15,100 bases of DNA, taken from contig JAZOLH010000009.1 in assembly GCA_045652815.1 (NCBI GenBank), positions 1 through 15,100 of the forward strand, given 5' to 3'. Every line of letters begins with the position of its first letter. Positions within the stretch are counted from its first letter, which is position 1. The position numbers and the translations under genes were made by a program. A model generated the notes under the pieces. It saw only the letters and a program-made list of their open reading frames with translations. It was not told the DNA's origin and did not search any database. Source of the stretch: UMGS755 sp045652815. Lineage in GTDB: Bacteria > Bacillota > Clostridia > UBA1381 > UBA9506. Shown here piece after piece: positions 13,399 to 15,100 of the stretch.

Positions 13399-13605
13399 GT
13401 GATTTCAATATTCTTCAAAAGGTTATACGATTTACGAATCGATAATGATTTAACACAACAGCAAGTTGCTGATTATTTAATGTGCAACCGCCAAGTTTAC
13501 GCAAGATATGAAAGAGGATTAAGAGAAATTCCTGTATCTTTGTTAATTAAACTTGCAGACTTATATAAAACTTCTATTGATTATATTGTAGGAAGAATAG
13601 ATTAA
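13399..13605 (+). CDS. Second XRE-family regulator, start codon uncertain
   Basis: At most 68 aa, from GTG 13399. The protein is a full HTH_XRE domain (KRLYDLRIDNDLTQQQVADY, QVYARYERGLREIPVSLLIK, LADLYKTSIDYIVGRID), a common small clostridial regulator type. AGAGG plus TGAT at 13395-13403 looks like the RBS, and the GTG is part of it. Ideal spacing points to ATA 13408, which would give FFKRLYDLR right after the initiator as in typical relatives. So either a rare ATA or ATT start is used, or GTG with a poor site, or the start has been lost by an ATG-to-ATA change. It lies 64 bp after the first XRE gene in the same direction with no terminator between, so the two are probably co-transcribed. 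Confidence 0.72.
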   Translation: MISIFFKRLYDLRIDNDLTQQQVADYLMCNRQVYARYERGLREIPVSLLIKLADLYKTSIDYIVGRID

Positions 13606-13639
13606 AAAAAGAACCATCCAAACGGATGGTTCTTTTTTT
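13604..13639. terminator. Bidirectional terminator between the XRE pair and the GGDEF gene
   Basis: A 16-bp perfect inverted repeat (13604-13619 with 13624-13639, loop AAAC) with A- and T-runs of seven. It overlaps the second XRE stop codon and lies 17 bases past the stop of the convergent GGDEF gene. Confidence 0.92.
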
Positions 13640-13655
13640 GGAAGAGCCGAATGGT

Positions 13656-14822
13656 TTAGATGTCATCTGATTCAGATGAAAACTTCTCACCATTTAATTC
13701 TTTTTCACTATTATACCAATTCAAATAATATTGCTCTTTATTAGAATACATAATTGCATCAGCTTTTTTCAAAGCGACGTGAAAAGGTTTTGCGTTATTG
13801 AAGTCCACCTCTGAACAACCGTGAGATAATGTAACATTAATTAAATTAACTAATTCTTCATTCAGCTTTACAATTAGATTCTCGACATAAGATAATTGTA
13901 TATCTTCTATCAGCAAAACAAATTCATCGCCACCAAATCTAAAACTTTCACAATTATAACTCTCAAAACATTCAGTAATAACCTTACCTACTTGTTTTAA
14001 AATTTCATCCCCTGCGACATGTCCTCTTGTATCATTGATATTTTTAAATCCATTGATATCAAGCATAACAAAAATAAACTGTGCACCAGGATTCTTTCTG
14101 TGGTTTAATACTTGTCTTCTGGTAAATTTCTCGTATGCTGCTCTATTTTGCATATTTGTCAAAGCGTCTATGTATGCAACATTTTTCAGTTCATCATTTT
14201 CATATGTTTTTTTATTCATTTCGGCGCTATCTTTTACTAAATTAAAAATCAAAATTAATGTTAAATAAAAAATAATACTGAAAATAACAAAATCAAAAAC
14301 TATATCACGAGCATTGCTCATATCAATACTGAAAGCATATTGATTCAAAAACTGTATGAAAAAGAAAACTAATATAACATTAAGTTTCCACCAACCAGAA
14401 GAAAAGAACACCCTGGCTTTTTGATAACTCGGAAGCAAAATCTTGTATAGAAACAGATGCATTAATACCACTATTCCTAATCCATAAACAGATATATGAG
14501 CATTATTACTCAGAAGATCTGATAAAATCAAGTTTGCTCCAATACATATGCAAAATGAATTCGAGTATGTAAGAAACAAAAAGGTTTTTTCTCCTAAAGA
14601 ACCTATTGTTGTTATAAAAAAGATAACAGCATGCATAAAAAGCAAACTGAAAAATCCGTACATTACATTTTCTTGAAATACCATAATACATACAGCAAAA
14701 ATTACATATGCACCCCAAAAACAAGCCGTAACTAATTTTTTATATTTTTGTTTTTGAAGATATAAAGCCGCAATAATATGCGATAAAATCGTTACTACCA
14801 TATTAATACATATCTCCTTCAT
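13656..14822 (-). CDS. Membrane-bound diguanylate cyclase (GGDEF domain)
   Basis: 388 aa. Residues about 5-200 contain six to seven hydrophobic helices, a membrane sensor of no recognised family. The GGDEF domain follows (about 213-370): YIDALTNMQNRAAYEKF, metal-binding D255 in MLDINGFKNINDTRGHVAGD, and an intact active site R-F-G297-G-D-E-F301. It should make cyclic di-GMP from two GTP at the inner face of the membrane. The product-inhibition I-site RxxD, expected at 288-291, is S-Y-N-C, so feedback inhibition is probably absent. The start is taken as ATG 14822; its RBS (GGTAAAAG) is weak. ATG 14801 has AAGGAGA 12 bases upstream and is an alternative. The gene is AT-rich and alone in its unit. 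No EAL or HD-GYP enzyme is nearby. Confidence 0.9.
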   Translation of the reverse strand: MKEICINMVVTILSHIIAALYLQKQKYKKLVTACFWGAYVIFAVCIMVFQENVMYGFFSLLFMHAVIFFITTIGSLGEKTFLFLTYSNSFCICIGANLILSDLLSNNAHISVYGLGIVVLMHLFLYKILLPSYQKARVFFSSGWWKLNVILVFFFIQFLNQYAFSIDMSNARDIVFDFVIFSIIFYLTLILIFNLVKDSAEMNKKTYENDELKNVAYIDALTNMQNRAAYEKFTRRQVLNHRKNPGAQFIFVMLDINGFKNINDTRGHVAGDEILKQVGKVITECFESYNCESFRFGGDEFVLLIEDIQLSYVENLIVKLNEELVNLINVTLSHGCSEVDFNNAKPFHVALKKADAIMYSNKEQYYLNWYNSEKELNGEKFSSESDDI

Positions 14823-14858
14823 TGATTCTTTTACCAGATTAAAAATATGCTTGAATTA

Positions 14859-14887
14859 ATTATATCATATTTTTTAACAAAATTCAA
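14859..14887 (-). promoter_or_regulatory. Promoter of the GGDEF gene with extended -10
   Basis: Minus-strand TTGAAT (14887-14882), 17-bp spacer ending in TGA, then TATAAT (14864-14859). The TG one base before a perfect -10 makes an extended -10 element. Confidence 0.75.
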
Positions 14888-14898
14888 TATTATAACAA

Positions 14899-14942
14899 AG
14901 AAACCGAACAATCCAGACTGTCATCTAAATCATTCGGTTTCT
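14899..14942 (-). terminator. Terminator-like hairpin after the tRNA 3' end
   Basis: A 10-bp stem (14899-14908 with 14933-14942) encloses a 24-base loop with short internal pairing. On the minus strand it begins one base after the CCATAG of the tRNA-derived end and is followed by a broken T-run (TCTTTGTTATAAT). It may end the tRNA-like transcript. Confidence 0.6.
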
Positions 14943-14943
14943 A

Positions 14944-14974
14944 TGGCTCCCCGAGTTGGACTCGAACCAACGAC
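14944..14974 (-). other. 3' third of a tRNA gene (T-arm, acceptor strand, CCA)
   Basis: On the minus strand a 5-bp T-stem GTTGG/CCAAC (14971-14967 and 14959-14955) encloses the standard loop TTCGAGT, followed by TCGGGGA (acceptor 3' strand), G (discriminator) and encoded CCA at 14946-14944. By memory this resembles the 3' end of clostridial tRNA-Asn. No D-arm, anticodon arm or matching 5' acceptor strand (TCCCCGA) is found in the following 120 bases, so it is a fragment, not a working tRNA. Such 3' ends are typical attachment-site remnants of integrative elements. Confidence 0.7.
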
Positions 14975-14977
14975 AAA

Positions 14978-15096
14978 GGCGAGTTGAAACCAGCGCTTCA
15001 TTCTTCGCACCTTAAAAGGCACTCGAATTCAGCGGGTTTCTGCCAATTCTCGCCCTCCCTGCATCTGCCGCAGGCAGCGGTCGGGCTCGAACCAAT
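14978..15096. repeat. Structured sequence with inverted repeats and a second T-arm-like motif
   Basis: GGCGAG..GAAACC (14978-14991) is the inverted partner of GGTTTC........CTCGCC (15035-15054). Inside lies CCTTAAAAGG (15010-15019). Next comes the small hairpin CTGCC-GCA-GGCAG (15065-15077). At 15080-15096 there is a second T-arm-like motif, imperfect, sharing CTCGAACCAA in the same orientation with the first one 125 bp to the left. No reading frame explains it. It could be a decayed tRNA cluster, a repeat family seeded by tRNA ends, or a structured RNA. The window ends inside it. Confidence 0.5.
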
Positions 15097-15100
15097 TAAC

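Noticed and set aside
14944..15060. A complete tRNA (Leu- or Ser-like with a long variable arm) on the minus strand
   Set aside because: A GAATTGGCAGA stretch at about 15041-15051 recalls a tRNA-Leu D-arm, but no anticodon stem closes and no 5' acceptor strand pairs with TCGGGGA.

Overview
The window looks like a chromosomal segment of an uncultured Clostridia-type Firmicute. Supporting signs are near-consensus sigma-A promoters (TTGACA-17-TATAAT appears several times), strong GGAGG-type ribosome binding sites, short intergenic gaps closed by compact (often bidirectional) A/T-flanked hairpin terminators, an ECF-transporter S component and XRE regulators of clostridial style. This is inference from style, not a phylogenetic placement.

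Layout from left to right. (1) 1-171 is the 3' end of nadE on the plus strand, closed by a bidirectional terminator. (2) 114-8481 is a minus-strand tandem family: four full-length paralogues of about 633-649 aa (8417-6513, 6410-4503, 4398-2449, 2426-525). They resemble DUF4838-type proteins: an N-terminal alpha/beta domain like that of GH20/GH67 enzymes, a predicted TIM barrel with a C-x-C-x-x-C motif, and a helical C-terminus. A fifth, truncated relic lies at 356-195 and still has a perfect promoter, RBS and start codon. Three of the four full genes appear to have their own promoter. Two intergenic gaps hold a hairpin that overlaps the promoter of the next gene and shows base-pair-preserving changes between its two copies. 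(3) 8558-9949 and 10103-10888 are two separately promoted minus-strand genes for membrane-anchored proteins, one an 11-repeat WG-repeat protein and one an unrecognised single-pass protein. (4) 11067-12671, divergent from these, encodes a fusion of an ECF-transporter S-component-like membrane domain, a helical middle domain and a uridine-kinase-like P-loop kinase. (5) 12710-14822 is visibly more AT-rich. It holds a small conserved-looking protein divergent from an XRE repressor gene, with three inverted repeats in the shared control region, a second XRE regulator with a doubtful start codon, and a membrane diguanylate cyclase. (6) 14899-15100 holds a terminator, the 3' third of a tRNA (T-arm, acceptor strand and CCA) on the minus strand, and a structured sequence ending in a second T-arm-like motif.

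The probable biological themes are intracellular carbohydrate processing by an expanded, actively rearranging enzyme family (no signal peptides), vitamin or nucleoside uptake coupled to phosphorylation, and a small regulated accessory region next to a tRNA-derived sequence that may mark an integration boundary. The DUF4838-like array with its terminator/promoter hairpins and its relic copy is the most unusual part.
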